The translations under genes and the position numbers were made by a program. 58,435 nt of DNA from Solirubrobacterales bacterium (GTDB lineage: Bacteria; Actinomycetota; Thermoleophilia; Solirubrobacterales; 70-9), in contig JANWHD010000038.1 of NCBI GenBank assembly GCA_025450585.1, forward strand, positions 1 to 58,435. Direction: 5' to 3'. How positions within the stretch are numbered: position 1 is the first letter of the stretch; each line of letters opens with the position of its first letter. The notes beneath the pieces were generated by a model that did no database searches, was not told the origin of the DNA, and worked only from the letters and a program-made list of their open reading frames with translations. Positions 34,967 to 44,306 of this stretch are shown piece by piece.

Positions 34967-35761
34967 ATGGCTACTGAGTTGAGAGAGCTGGCCAGCGTGG
35001 ACGGGCGGATCACGGCAACCGCCGAGGCGACCGTACCGCTGCGCGACGACGGGCTCTACCGCGGCGACGGCGCCTTCGAGGTGATCCGGCTCTACGAGGG
35101 CCGGCCGTTCGCTCTCGTCGACCACCTCGACCGGCTCCGGCGCTCCGGCGCCGCGATCGAGCTCGAGTTCGACCGGGCCGCCCTGGAGGAGGAGATCGAC
35201 GCTCTGCTCGCCGAGCTGGGCGACGCCGACGGGCAGCTGCGGTTGATCGTCACGCGCGGCGGCCGCCGCCTGGCGATGACCGAGCCGATCCCGGCGCATG
35301 CGGAGAGCGTCAGCGTCGCCACGGTCACCTACTGCCCGAGCGTGATCCTCAACGGCGTCAAGTCGCTCTCCTACGCCGCCAACATGCAGGCGACCCGGCT
35401 CGCCAAAGGTCAGGGCGCCGACGAGGCCGTCCTCGTCCAGCCCGACGGCACGGTCCTGGAGCCCCCCACCTCCTCGATCTTCTGGGTCTCGCCGCAGGGC
35501 GCCTTGCGCACTCCCGCGCTCGACAACGGCGTGCTCGAGTCAATCACCCGAGACCGCCTGGTCAAGGCGCTCGACGTCGAGGAGGGCGCCTGGCCGGTGG
35601 CCGACCTGCGCGCTGCCCACGAGGCCTTCCTTGCCTCCACGACGCGCGAGATCCAGGCGGTGTCGGCGATCGACGGCACCGAGCTTCCCGACGCCGCCGG
35701 TCCCCGCACCCGCGAGGCCCAGGAGGCCTTCGCCGCGACCCTGGGACGCGAACTTCGATGA
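34967..35761 (+). CDS. class IV PLP aminotransferase / aminodeoxychorismate lyase-like
   Basis: 264 residues. PLRDDGLYRGDGAFEVIRLYEGRPFALVDHLDRL is the N-terminal signature; the PLP lysine is in NGVKSLSYAANMQATRLA; DEAVLVQPDGTVLEPPTSSIFW and LESITRDRL close the fold. Members include branched-chain aminotransferase, D-amino-acid aminotransferase and PabC; the short length favours PabC or D-amino-acid types. It interrupts the fatty-acid genes and may be unrelated to them. Confidence 0.88.
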   Translation: MATELRELASVDGRITATAEATVPLRDDGLYRGDGAFEVIRLYEGRPFALVDHLDRLRRSGAAIELEFDRAALEEEIDALLAELGDADGQLRLIVTRGGRRLAMTEPIPAHAESVSVATVTYCPSVILNGVKSLSYAANMQATRLAKGQGADEAVLVQPDGTVLEPPTSSIFWVSPQGALRTPALDNGVLESITRDRLVKALDVEEGAWPVADLRAAHEAFLASTTREIQAVSAIDGTELPDAAGPRTREAQEAFAATLGRELR

Positions 35762-35800
35762 TGAACGATCCGAACACGGACCCGAGAAAGCAGGGATGAG

Positions 35801-36973
35801 ATGGACTTCCAGTTGACCGACGAGCAGCGGCTGATCTCCGAAACCGCGCGGGAATTCGCCGACAAGGAGATCGCACCGCGGGTGCGCGACAACGACCGCG
35901 CGGCCCGCTTCGACCGCGAGCTAGCCGGCAAGCTGGGCGAGGTCGGCTACCTCGGCGCCCCGGTTTCCGAGGAGTACGGCGGCCGCGGACTCGACTACAT
36001 CGGCTACGGGCTGATCGTCGAACAGGTAGGCCGCGCCGACTCTTCCGCCCGCACGGTCGTTTCGGTACAGACGTCGCTCGTCGCCGGCTCGATCGAGAAG
36101 TGGGGCACCGAGGAGCAGAAGCAGCGCTGGCTGCCGCGCCTCTGCTCGGGCGAGGCGCTCGGCTGCTTCGGCCTGACCGAGCCCGACACCGGCTCCGACG
36201 CCGCCAATCTGCGCACCCGCGCGACCAAGACCGACTCCGGCTGGTCGATCAGCGGCCAGAAGATGTGGATCAGCCTCGCCAACTTCTCCGAGGTGGCGCT
36301 GATCTTCGCCCAGACCGACCCAGAGAAGAAGCACAAGGGCCTCGCCTGCTTCCTCGTCCCCTGCGATAGCGAGGGCTTCACCACCCAGGAGATCCACGGC
36401 AAGCTCGGCCTGCGCTCCTCCGACACCGGCGAGATCTCGCTCGACAACGTCGAGGTTGGCGAGGACGCGATGCTCGGTGAGATCGGCGACGGCTTCAAGG
36501 TCGCGATGAGCGCCCTCGACAACGGCCGCTACAGCGTCGCCGCCGGCTGCGTCGGCATCTGCGAAGGCTGCGTCGAAGCCTCCGTCGCCTACTCCAAGGA
36601 GCGCAAGCAGTTCGGTGTCCCGCTCGCCCGCTTCCAGTTGGTGCAGGAGATGATCGCCGACATGATCCTCAAGCGCGACGCCTCGCGGATGCTGGTCTAC
36701 CGCGCCGGGGTGCTCAAGGACGAAGGTAAGCCGAACACGATGGAGACCTCGGTGGCGAAGCTCTACGCGACCGAGTCCGCCGTCGAGTGCGCCAACCTGG
36801 CGATCCAGGTCCACGGCGGCTCCGGATACGTCGACGACTACCCGGTCGAGCGTTACCTGCGCGACGCTCGCGTCACCACCCTCTACGAGGGCACCTCGCA
36901 AATCCAGAAGCTGATCATCGGTCGCGCCGCGACCGGGGTCAACGCGATGACCCCGATGGTCGAGGGGGCCTAG
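35801..36973 (+). CDS. acyl-CoA dehydrogenase
   Basis: 390 residues. LTDEQRLISETAREFADKEIAPR at the N-terminus, FGLTEPDTGSDAANLRT and KMWISLANFSEVALIF around FAD, YSKERKQFGVPLARFQLVQ and QVHGGSGYVDDYPVERYLRDARV, with the catalytic Glu in LYEGTSQIQKLIIGR. It is the first step of beta-oxidation and passes electrons to ETF. Start ATG follows GGGATGAG. The hydratase begins 5 nt after the stop. Confidence 0.95.
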   Translation: MDFQLTDEQRLISETAREFADKEIAPRVRDNDRAARFDRELAGKLGEVGYLGAPVSEEYGGRGLDYIGYGLIVEQVGRADSSARTVVSVQTSLVAGSIEKWGTEEQKQRWLPRLCSGEALGCFGLTEPDTGSDAANLRTRATKTDSGWSISGQKMWISLANFSEVALIFAQTDPEKKHKGLACFLVPCDSEGFTTQEIHGKLGLRSSDTGEISLDNVEVGEDAMLGEIGDGFKVAMSALDNGRYSVAAGCVGICEGCVEASVAYSKERKQFGVPLARFQLVQEMIADMILKRDASRMLVYRAGVLKDEGKPNTMETSVAKLYATESAVECANLAIQVHGGSGYVDDYPVERYLRDARVTTLYEGTSQIQKLIIGRAATGVNAMTPMVEGA

Positions 36974-36977
36974 CCAC

Positions 36978-37748
36978 TTGCCCGATCCGGTCGAGATCTC
37001 GCGCGACGGCCATGTCGCCCTGCTCCGGCTCAACCGGCCCGAGGCGCGCAACGCCCTCTCGCCGGAGATGATGGAACAGATCGCCGCGACCCTGGAGGCC
37101 TTCGACCCCGACCCCGACATCCGCTGCGTCGTCATCGCCGGCTCCGAGAAAGTCTTCGCCGCCGGGGCCGACATCAAGGCGATGAGCGAACGCAGCTTCG
37201 CCGAGGCGTTGCGCCACCCGGCCTCCTCCTTCTGGCGCCGCCTCGGCGCGGTCAAGACACCGACGATCGCCGCCGTCTCCGGCTACGCGCTCGGCGGCGG
37301 CTGCGAGCTGGCGCTGGCCTGCGACATGATCGTCGCCTCCGACACGGCCCTGTTCGGCCAGCCGGAGATCACCCTCGGGATCATCCCCGGCGGCGGGGGC
37401 ACCCAGCGCCTCGCCCGCGTGCTCGGCAAGCAGCTGGCGATGGAGTACGTGCTGACCGGCCGCCGCTTCGACGCCGACATGGGCCTGCGGATGGGCCTCG
37501 TCAACAAGGTCGTTAAGAAAGGCAAATGGCTGCAGGAGGCGATGGACCTCGCCCAGACCGTCGCCGAACGCCCGCCGATCGCCACGAGGCTCGCCAAACA
37601 GGCTGTGCTGGGCGCCGAGGAGACCTCGCTCAGCGCCGGCCTGGAGAACGAGCGCCGCCTCTACGAGCTGGCGATGGCGACCGAGGACCGGGTTGAGGGG
37701 ATGCAGGCCTTCCTCGAGAAGCGCGAGCCGAAGTTCGAGGGGAAATGA
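36978..37748 (+). CDS. enoyl-CoA hydratase/isomerase (crotonase)
   Basis: 256 residues, TTG start. ALLRLNRPEARNALSPEMM, AAGADIKAMSE, oxyanion-hole GYALGGGCELALACD with the first Glu, and FGQPEITLGIIPGGGGTQRL with the second Glu: both catalytic acids of a hydratase are present. Second step of beta-oxidation. Tightly spaced between acyl-CoA dehydrogenase and the hydroxyacyl-CoA dehydrogenase. Confidence 0.94.
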   Translation: MPDPVEISRDGHVALLRLNRPEARNALSPEMMEQIAATLEAFDPDPDIRCVVIAGSEKVFAAGADIKAMSERSFAEALRHPASSFWRRLGAVKTPTIAAVSGYALGGGCELALACDMIVASDTALFGQPEITLGIIPGGGGTQRLARVLGKQLAMEYVLTGRRFDADMGLRMGLVNKVVKKGKWLQEAMDLAQTVAERPPIATRLAKQAVLGAEETSLSAGLENERRLYELAMATEDRVEGMQAFLEKREPKFEGK

Positions 37749-37750
37749 CC

Positions 37751-37799
37751 GCCGACGGGACGAAATCGACGCCGTGAGCAACGATTCCGGCCCATCGGC
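37751..37799 (+). repeat. 49-nt junction hairpin, copy 2
   Basis: Arms GCCGACGGGACGAAATC (37751-37767) and GATTCCGGCCCATCGGC (37783-37799) pair at 14 of 17 positions around a 15-base loop containing a possible GTG start (37774). It begins 3 nt after the hydratase stop. Length, position and reading frame match copy 1 at 32371. Confidence 0.6.
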
Positions 37800-39012
37800 A
37801 GTGGGTTGCGTGGGAGTCGTCGGCGCCGGCACGATGGGCGCGGGCATCGCCCAGATCGCGGCCCTGGGCGGCTATGAGACTCGCCTGCACGACCCGGTGC
37901 CCGAGGCACTCCAAGCGGCCAACGACCGCCTCCACCGCGCCTTGGCAAAGGGCGCCACGAAGGGGCTGTGGAGTGAAGAGGAAGCCGACCTCGCCGGCGC
38001 TCGCGTCGGCGCCGCCAAGAGCATCGGCGACCTGGCCGAATGCCACCTGGTGATCGAGGCCGCGCCCGAGGACCTCGAGCTGAAGCGCGATCTCTTCGCC
38101 TCCCTGGCCGCCGCCTGCAAACCGGGGGCGATCCTCGCCAGCAACACGTCTTCGCTGCCGGTCACCGCGATCGCCGCCGAGGTCCCCGGCCGCGAGCGCG
38201 TCGTCGGCATGCACTTCTTCAATCCGCCGGCGCTGATGAAGCTGGTCGAGGTCGTCGCCACCGCCGACTCCTCCGCCGAGGCACTGGATACGACGGTGGA
38301 GGTCGGCACGCGTATGGGCCGCACCCCGATCCGTGCCAAGGACAGTCCCGGCTTCATCGCCAACCGCCTCGCCCGCCCCTTCACCCTCGAGTCGCTGCGG
38401 ATGCTGGAGCAGGGGGTCGCCGACGCCGAGACGATCGACCGCGTCTGCCGGGCCGGCGGCGGCTTCCGCATGGGCCCCTTCGAGCTGATCGACCTGATCG
38501 GCCTTGATGTCAACCTCAGCGTCGCCCGCTCCTTCTACGCGCAGGGCGGCGAGCCCGAGCGCTGGCGCCCAAGCGCGATCCAGGAAGAGCTGGTCGCCGC
38601 GGGCCACCTGGGGCGCAAGAGCGGCCGGGGCTTCTATGACTACAGCGACCCGCCGAGCCCGGGCTCCGCCGTTCCCTCGCACCAACTTGCGCGACAGGGA
38701 GGCGGTGAGCCGGGAGGGATGACTCTCGACCCCGCGGCGCTGGCAGCGATCGACCCAGCAGCCCCCGCCATCCTCCCCCGCCTCGTCGCCCAGATCGCCA
38801 ACGAGGCCGCCTTCGCGCTCGAAGAGGAGGTCGGCTCCCCCGCCGACATGAACACGGCGATGCGGCTCGGCTTCAACTGGCCCCGCGGGCCGCTGGAGCT
38901 GACCGAACTGATCGGTGCCGAGCGTGCGGTAACGATCCTCGAAGAGCTGCGAGCACTACACGGCGAGGCCTACGCGCCGGCACCCCGCCTGGCGACCTCG
39001 GCGAACAGGTAG
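37774..39012 (+). CDS. 3-hydroxyacyl-CoA dehydrogenase
   Basis: 412 residues from GTG 37774, or about 403 from GTG 37801, which would start directly at the fold and leave the hairpin as leader. GVVGAGTMGAGIAQIAALGGYE binds NAD; LASNTSSLPVT, GMHFFNPPALMKLVEVV with the catalytic His, and KDSPGFIANRLARPF are family signatures. Two 3HCDH C-terminal domains follow (GFRMGPFELIDLIGLDV and NWPRGPLELTELIG). Third step of beta-oxidation. Confidence 0.93.
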   Translation: MSNDSGPSAVGCVGVVGAGTMGAGIAQIAALGGYETRLHDPVPEALQAANDRLHRALAKGATKGLWSEEEADLAGARVGAAKSIGDLAECHLVIEAAPEDLELKRDLFASLAAACKPGAILASNTSSLPVTAIAAEVPGRERVVGMHFFNPPALMKLVEVVATADSSAEALDTTVEVGTRMGRTPIRAKDSPGFIANRLARPFTLESLRMLEQGVADAETIDRVCRAGGGFRMGPFELIDLIGLDVNLSVARSFYAQGGEPERWRPSAIQEELVAAGHLGRKSGRGFYDYSDPPSPGSAVPSHQLARQGGGEPGGMTLDPAALAAIDPAAPAILPRLVAQIANEAAFALEEEVGSPADMNTAMRLGFNWPRGPLELTELIGAERAVTILEELRALHGEAYAPAPRLATSANR

Positions 39013-39014
39013 GC

Positions 39015-40829
39015 ATGGACGACTTCGAGGAAGCGCGTCGCGGGCTCGTCGCCCCCTTCGAGCCGGCGCGGATCGAGGACGGGAACGGCCGCACCGTCTG
39101 GGAGCTGGAGAGCTATGAGTTCCTCGACTCCGATCCGCCGGCGACCGCCAACCCGAGCCTCTGGCGACAGGCACGCCTCGGCCGCATCGCCGGCCTCTTC
39201 GAGCTGGCGCCGGGCCTCTACCAGCTGCGGGGCTTCGACCTCTCCAACATGCACGTGGTCGAGGGTGAGGAGGGGATCGTCGTGATCGACCCGCTCGTCT
39301 CGGCCGAGACGGCCGCGGCGGCGCTGGCCCTCTACCGCGAGCACCGCGGCGAGCGGCCGGTCACCGGCCTGATCTACACCCACAGCCACGTCGACCACTT
39401 CGGCGGCGCCAGGGGCATCGTCTCCCAGGAGGAGATCGACTCCCGCGGCATCCCCGTGCTTGCCCCCGCCGGCTTCCTCCACCACGCGGTCAGCGAGAAC
39501 GTCTTCGCCGGCACGGCGATGGGCCGTCGCGCCGGCTACATGTTCGGGGCGATGCTCGAACGCGGTCCCGAGGGCCAGCTCGGCGCCGGCCTCGGCCAGA
39601 CCACCTCGCTCGGCACGATCACCCTGCTCCCGCCCAACCTCGACGTGACCGAGACCGGTCAGGAGGAGACGGTGGACGGCGTGCGCATGCGCTTCCAGAT
39701 GACCCCGGGAACCGAGGCGCCGGCGGAGATGAACATCCACCTCCCCGAGGTGCGGGCGCTCTGCATCGCCGACAACGCCGCCCGCTCGATGCACAACATC
39801 CTCACCCCGCGCGGCGCTCTGGTTCGCGATCCGCGCATTTGGGCGCACTACCTCGACCAGGCGATCGACCTCTTCGGCACTGAGACCGATGTGCTCTTCG
39901 CCGGCCACCACTGGCCCTGCTGGGGCGGCGAGGCAATCGTCGACTACCTCGAGAAGCAGCGCGACCTCTACACCTACCTGCACGACCAGACCCTGCGGCT
40001 GTTGAACCAGGGCCTCACCGGGCCGGAGATCGCCGAGACGATCGAGCTGCCGCCCAGCCTCGCGGAGGAGTGGCACTGCCGCGAGTACTACGGCTCGATC
40101 AGCCACAACACGAAGGCGATCTACCAGCGCTACATGGGCTGGTTCGACGGCAACCCCGCCCACCTCTGGGAGCACCCGCCGGTCGAGCAGGCGCGCCGCT
40201 ACGTCGAGCTCGCCGGTGGCGCCGATGCCCTGCTGGAGAAGGCCCGCGCCAGCTTCGAGCGGGGCGACCACCGCTGGGTGGCTGAGGTCGTCAACCACCT
40301 CGTCTTCGCCGAGCCCGGCAACCGCGAGGCCCGCGAGCTGCAGGCCGACGCGCTCGAGCAGCTCGGCTTCGGCGCCGAGAACGCGACCTGGCGCAACTTC
40401 TTCCTGATGGGCGCCAGGGAGCTGCGCGAGGGCGTCTCCGGCACGCCGACCGCCACGGCGCCGGCCGACGTGGTCGCCCACCTCACCGTCAGCCAGCTGC
40501 TCGACGCGATGGCGATCCGCCTCAACGGCCCGCAGGCCTGGGACGTGCACCTGCGCATCGACTGGCGGGTCACGGGCCCCGACGAGCAGCACCGGATCAC
40601 GGTCCACAACGGCGTCCTCCGCCACAAGCCCGGCAACCACGAGCCCGCCGCCGACGCGGCCCTCATGGTCGAGCGCGAGGCCCTCGACCAGCTCCTGCTC
40701 AAAACCGCCGACATCGCCGAGCTGGCCGAGAGCGGTCGGCTCCGCGTCGAGGGCGACGGGGTGAAGCTGGGCGAATTGCTCGGGTTGCTTGACGAACCGG
40801 ACCCCGGCTTCGCGATCGTTACGCCTTAG
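39015..40829 (+). CDS. alkyl/aryl-sulfatase of the metallo-beta-lactamase fold (SdsA-like)
   Basis: 604 residues. The zinc motif is YTHSHVDHFGGARG, with NIHLPEVRALCIADNAARSMHNI and VLFAGHHWPCWGG completing the metal site. Next come an all-helical dimerisation domain and a C-terminal SCP2-like domain (LTVSQLLDAMAIRL, ITVHNGVLRH). This three-part plan is that of SdsA1/BDS1 alkylsulfatases, which release fatty alcohols from alkyl sulfates. No signal peptide, so action would be cytoplasmic. It is 2 bp after the beta-oxidation genes, which could consume the product. Confidence 0.88.
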   Translation: MDDFEEARRGLVAPFEPARIEDGNGRTVWELESYEFLDSDPPATANPSLWRQARLGRIAGLFELAPGLYQLRGFDLSNMHVVEGEEGIVVIDPLVSAETAAAALALYREHRGERPVTGLIYTHSHVDHFGGARGIVSQEEIDSRGIPVLAPAGFLHHAVSENVFAGTAMGRRAGYMFGAMLERGPEGQLGAGLGQTTSLGTITLLPPNLDVTETGQEETVDGVRMRFQMTPGTEAPAEMNIHLPEVRALCIADNAARSMHNILTPRGALVRDPRIWAHYLDQAIDLFGTETDVLFAGHHWPCWGGEAIVDYLEKQRDLYTYLHDQTLRLLNQGLTGPEIAETIELPPSLAEEWHCREYYGSISHNTKAIYQRYMGWFDGNPAHLWEHPPVEQARRYVELAGGADALLEKARASFERGDHRWVAEVVNHLVFAEPGNREARELQADALEQLGFGAENATWRNFFLMGARELREGVSGTPTATAPADVVAHLTVSQLLDAMAIRLNGPQAWDVHLRIDWRVTGPDEQHRITVHNGVLRHKPGNHEPAADAALMVEREALDQLLLKTADIAELAESGRLRVEGDGVKLGELLGLLDEPDPGFAIVTP

Positions 40830-40854
40830 CAGCGATCCGGGAGTTTGTTGGGAT

Positions 40855-40932
40855 GGGATGGCGGGCGCCCCTTCCCAAAACGCTCGGCGGGAGCCTCGCT
40901 TGAGTGTTTTGGGAAGGGGCGCCCGCCATCCC
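40855..40932. repeat. large perfect palindrome with conserved loop, copy A
   Basis: A 27-bp perfect inverted repeat (40855-40881 with 40906-40932) around a 24-base loop starting GCTCGGCGGGAGC. The copy at 52059-52134 has nearly the same loop (one change) and differently sequenced but still perfectly paired arms. It follows the alkylsulfatase stop and could terminate transcription. The compensated arms point to selection on structure. Confidence 0.85.
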
Positions 40933-40995
40933 TCTCGGAAGCACACGTCTCCCGGAAAGCTCGAGACTGCGAAGCCGGTACCAAAGTCCCCAAGC

Positions 40996-41056
40996 TTTTA
41001 AAAAGCTTGAGACGCCCGAAACAGCGCCTAGGGCATGTGGAGCTTTCGGGGAGCCG
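40996..41056 (+). repeat. intergenic repeat E, forward copy
   Basis: About 61 bp starting TTTTAAAAAGCTTGAG and ending GGAGCTTTCGGGGAGCCG. The reverse complement recurs at 52183-52241 with about 85 percent identity by eye, again close to the large palindrome. The sequence has AAGCTT-centred ends. No coding capacity. Confidence 0.6.
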
Positions 41057-41079
41057 AGGGGGGTCGCTAAGGTGGAACC

Positions 41080-41355
41080 ACGGCTCCAGCCTGCACTCAT
41101 CTCAGCTCGATCCAGTTCTTCGATCCTCCCACGGAGATCGCCGGTTGCGAGGAGTGCCTGGAGCTGGGGATGCAGTGGGTCCACCTGCGCATGTGCCAGA
41201 GCTGCGGGCACATCGGCTGCTGCGACAACTCGGAGGGCAAGCACGCCACCGCCCATCACGCCGAGACCGGGCACCCGGTGATCCGCTCGGTCGAGCGGGG
41301 CGAGGACTGGAGCTGGTGCTACGAGGACGAAGCGATGTTCCGCCTCGCCCGCTGA
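41080..41355 (+). CDS. UBP-type zinc-finger protein with apparent ACG start
   Basis: 91 residues in the frame ending at 41355: CTHLSSIQFFDPPTEIAGCEECLELG, WVHLRMCQSCGHIGCCDNSEGKHATAHH and HPVIRSVERGEDWSWCYEDE. This is a complete bacterial UBP zinc finger with all Cys/His ligands. No ATG, GTG or TTG precedes the first zinc ligand after the upstream stop at 41068. ACG at 41080 lies where the start is expected, with AAGGTGG just upstream. Starting at ATG 41170 would delete the first Cys/His pair. Either ACG is used or the start was lost by a single base change. Confidence 0.7.
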   Translation, partial: TAPACTHLSSIQFFDPPTEIAGCEECLELGMQWVHLRMCQSCGHIGCCDNSEGKHATAHHAETGHPVIRSVERGEDWSWCYEDEAMFRLAR

Positions 41356-41493
41356 CGGGGTCTTCGGGCGGATGCAGGTGCCCCTGCACCCCCTCAACAG
41401 GGCACAAGTCTTGAGAGCTCTTCTCCGAAGCGTCTCCCCGCGAGCCGCCGCCCAGCGGCTCAAGCCGTGGTGCGCCGTAGCCGATGCCGAGGT

Positions 41494-43518
41494 ATGGACA
41501 GAACCGGCCTGCACCGATTGACCCCGGCAACCGCCGTCGCGGCGTGGATCGGGCTGCTCACGCTGCTGCTCGCCGCCTACGCCGCGGTCACGCTGGTGCC
41601 AATCGGCGGCCCCGGCACACAGGACGCCTTCGGGCGCTGGGTCTACGACGCAGTGGTGCTCGGGACCGCGCTCGCGGTCCTCTACCGGGCGATTCGCCTG
41701 CCGGGCGAGCGACTCGCCTGGCTCGGCCTCGGCACCGGGATGCTGCTCTGGGCCCTCGGCCAGACCTACTACTCGGCCGTCCTCTACTACGCGAGCCCCG
41801 CCCCGTTCCCGTCGCCGTCAGACGCGCTCTTCCTCGCCTTCTATCCCGCGGCCTTCTGCGCCCTGCTGCTGCTGCTTCACAGCCGCTCGGCGCGGGTCGA
41901 CACGTTCGCCTGGATGGACGGGCTGATCGGTGCGCTCGCGGTGGCCGCGGTCGCCGCCGCCCTGATCTTCCCGCCCGTGCTCGACGCGCTCGAAGGCAGC
42001 GCTCTCGGGGTCGCCGTCAGTCTCGCCTACCCCTGTGCCGACCTCGTCCTCCTCGGGCTGGTCGCGGGGGCACTCACCACCTCGCGCTGGCGCGTACACG
42101 GGGCGTGGCCGCTGATCGCCACGGCCCTGGCGCTGTTCGGCGCTGCCGACGTCGTCTACCTCTCGGTTGCCGGACAGTCGACCGGGGCGCTCAACCTGGC
42201 CAGCGTCGCCTGGCCGCTGGCGTTCCTCCTCCTCGCCGCCGCGGCGTGGCTACCGCAAGCCGCCGTCGAGGTCGCGCCGGCGCGCACGGCGCGCTCGATC
42301 GCACTGCCGGTGGCACTCGCCGCGATCGTCGTCGGCCTGCTCGCCGTCGGCAACGTCGTTCCGATCGGAACCGTCGCGATCGGACTCGGGGTCGCCTCAC
42401 TGCTCGCCGTGCTGGCCAGGCTCGTCACCACCTTCGCCCTCAACACGAGGATGCTCGCCTCGAGCAAGCGCGAGGCGAGCACCGACGCGCTCACCGGCCT
42501 GCGCAACCGGCGCTCCCTGCTTGCCGACCTGGAGGCGAACCTCGCCTCTCAGCGGCCGCGAAACGACGCCCTGGCGCTGTTCGACCTCGACGGATTCAAG
42601 TCCTACAACGACAGCTTCGGGCACAGCGCCGGGGACGAACTGCTCAGGCGGCTGGGCTCGAGCCTCGAAGCCGCGATATCGCCGTGGGGGACCGCGTACC
42701 GCCTCGGCGGGGACGAGTTCTGCGTCCTCTTCTCAACCGGGGAGGGCACCGCAGACGCGATCGTCAAGACGGCCGAGGCGGGCCTCTGCGAGCAGGGGCC
42801 CAGCTTCTCGATCAAAGCCTCGTGGGGGATGGTCCGGCTGCCCGGCGAGGCGCGGACCCCGAAGGACGCGCTGCTGATCGCCGACCGGCGCATGTACACG
42901 CAGAAGGGCCAGCGTGCCGACTCCGCCCTGAGCCAAGCCCGCGGCGTCCTGCTCGGAATGCTGCGCGAGCGCGAGCCGGAACTCGACCGCCACCTCGGCG
43001 GCGTTGCCCACCTCGCGGCCGCGACGGGTCGAGCACTCGCTCTCGACGCCGAGGAGATGGACGTCCTCGTGCGTGCGGCGGAGATGCACGACATCGGCAA
43101 GATCGCGATCCCGGACGCGATCCTGCACAAGCGTGGGCCACTCGACGACACCGAGGAGGACCTGGTGCGAAAGCACACGCTGATCGGGGAGCGGGTACTC
43201 GCCGCCGCCCCCGCCCTGCGCGAGGTCGCCAAGGTCGTCCGCTCCAGTCACGAGCACTGGGACGGCAGCGGCTACCCCGATGGCCTTGCCGGCGAGGCGA
43301 TCCCGCTCGCCGCGCGCGTCATCCTGATCTGCGACACCTACAGCACGATGACCGGCGCCCAGCCCTACGGGCCTTCCCTCTCCGGCGGGGAGGCTGTCGC
43401 GGAGCTGCGGCGCGCCGCCGGGACCCGGTTCGACCCCGAGCTGGTCGAGCTGTTCGCCGAGCGGGTCGCCGTGGAGGTTCCTCGACGGGAGAGCCCCGAC
43501 GTCGCATCGCCGAGGTAG
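41494..43518 (+). CDS. membrane GGDEF / HD-GYP cyclic-di-GMP protein
   Basis: 674 residues. About eight N-terminal membrane helices to residue 310; then a GGDEF domain (DALTGLRNRRSL, FDLDGFKSYND, YRLGGDEFCVLF) with intact signature; then an HD-GYP domain (MHDIGKIAIPDAILHKRGPL, SSHEHWDGSGYPDGL). The two would make and break c-di-GMP respectively. The membrane region is a probable sensor. ATG at 41494 is chosen just after an AGGT stretch. Upstream extension to 41467 adds only basic residues. Confidence 0.9.
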   Translation: MDRTGLHRLTPATAVAAWIGLLTLLLAAYAAVTLVPIGGPGTQDAFGRWVYDAVVLGTALAVLYRAIRLPGERLAWLGLGTGMLLWALGQTYYSAVLYYASPAPFPSPSDALFLAFYPAAFCALLLLLHSRSARVDTFAWMDGLIGALAVAAVAAALIFPPVLDALEGSALGVAVSLAYPCADLVLLGLVAGALTTSRWRVHGAWPLIATALALFGAADVVYLSVAGQSTGALNLASVAWPLAFLLLAAAAWLPQAAVEVAPARTARSIALPVALAAIVVGLLAVGNVVPIGTVAIGLGVASLLAVLARLVTTFALNTRMLASSKREASTDALTGLRNRRSLLADLEANLASQRPRNDALALFDLDGFKSYNDSFGHSAGDELLRRLGSSLEAAISPWGTAYRLGGDEFCVLFSTGEGTADAIVKTAEAGLCEQGPSFSIKASWGMVRLPGEARTPKDALLIADRRMYTQKGQRADSALSQARGVLLGMLREREPELDRHLGGVAHLAAATGRALALDAEEMDVLVRAAEMHDIGKIAIPDAILHKRGPLDDTEEDLVRKHTLIGERVLAAAPALREVAKVVRSSHEHWDGSGYPDGLAGEAIPLAARVILICDTYSTMTGAQPYGPSLSGGEAVAELRRAAGTRFDPELVELFAERVAVEVPRRESPDVASPR

Positions 43519-43579
43519 CGCCGGCCCCAGCCGCGACCCGGGGATGGAATCGGCGCCCGGCATCTGAAAGGGTGGGCGG

Positions 43580-44062
43580 ATGGCAGAGCCGGAATCCAAC
43601 GGAGAGGCGATCACCGAGGAGGGGATCGCCGCGCTGCGCGAGGAAATCGAGCAGCTCGAAGGTCCCGCGCGCACGAAGATGGCGGCCAGGATCAAGGTGG
43701 CGCGCGAGGAAGGCGATCTCAAGGAGAACGCCGAGTACCACATCGCCAAGGAAGACCAGGCGCATCTGGAGACGAAGATCAAGCGACTGCGCGAGCGGCT
43801 GCGCACCGCGGTCGTGGTCGAGGTCGATGGCGATGCCGACAGCTTCGCCTTCGGCCGCACCGCCAAGGTGTTCGACGAGGGCAAGGACGAAGTCCACATC
43901 TGGACCCTGGTCGGCTCGACCGAGGCCGACCTCGCCGCCGGCCGGCTCTCCGCCGAGTCCCCGATCGGCAGGGCGCTTCGCGACGCGAAGGTCGGCGAGC
44001 CGATCGAGATCGAGACCCCCAAAGGGTCCCGCACGTTCGTGGTCCGACAGCTCGTTGGCTGA
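43580..44062 (+). CDS. greA: transcription elongation factor GreA
   Basis: 160 residues. N-terminal coiled coil with the catalytic acidic tip AREEGDLKENAEYHIAKEDQ, then the FKBP-like C-domain (WTLVGSTEADLAAGRLSAESPIGRALRDAKVGEPIEIETP). It rescues backtracked RNA polymerase by stimulating transcript cleavage. Standard length. Confidence 0.95.
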   Translation: MAEPESNGEAITEEGIAALREEIEQLEGPARTKMAARIKVAREEGDLKENAEYHIAKEDQAHLETKIKRLRERLRTAVVVEVDGDADSFAFGRTAKVFDEGKDEVHIWTLVGSTEADLAAGRLSAESPIGRALRDAKVGEPIEIETPKGSRTFVVRQLVG

Positions 44063-44072
44063 GGCCTGAAGC

Positions 44073-44243
44073 TCAGCCGAGGAAGAGCAGCGCCCAGACC
44101 ACCGCTGCGAGCACCGCGACCGCCAGCAGGCGGATTCCCAGTTCCCGGTCCTGCCGCAGCTCGACCAGCCCGAGCAACACCCCCGCCGGCGGCAAGAGCA
44201 CGGCGATCACGAAGGGAAAGATTCCGGCCAGCCGGTCGCTCAT
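44073..44243 (-). CDS. 56-residue two-span membrane protein
   Basis: Minus-strand ATG 44243: MSDRLAGIFPFVIAVLLPPA, then a central charged loop VELRQDRELGIR and a second helix LLAVAVLAAVVWALLFLG. Two helices with a basic/acidic loop are typical of small inner-membrane proteins. It converges on greA with a 10-bp gap. Function unknown. Confidence 0.65.
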   Translation of the reverse strand: MSDRLAGIFPFVIAVLLPPAGVLLGLVELRQDRELGIRLLAVAVLAAVVWALLFLG

Positions 44244-44306
44244 GGGCGCACCTTAGCCACATGGAGTGCGCGAGATCCAACCAATCGTGATGCTACACTG
44301 TCGCAC

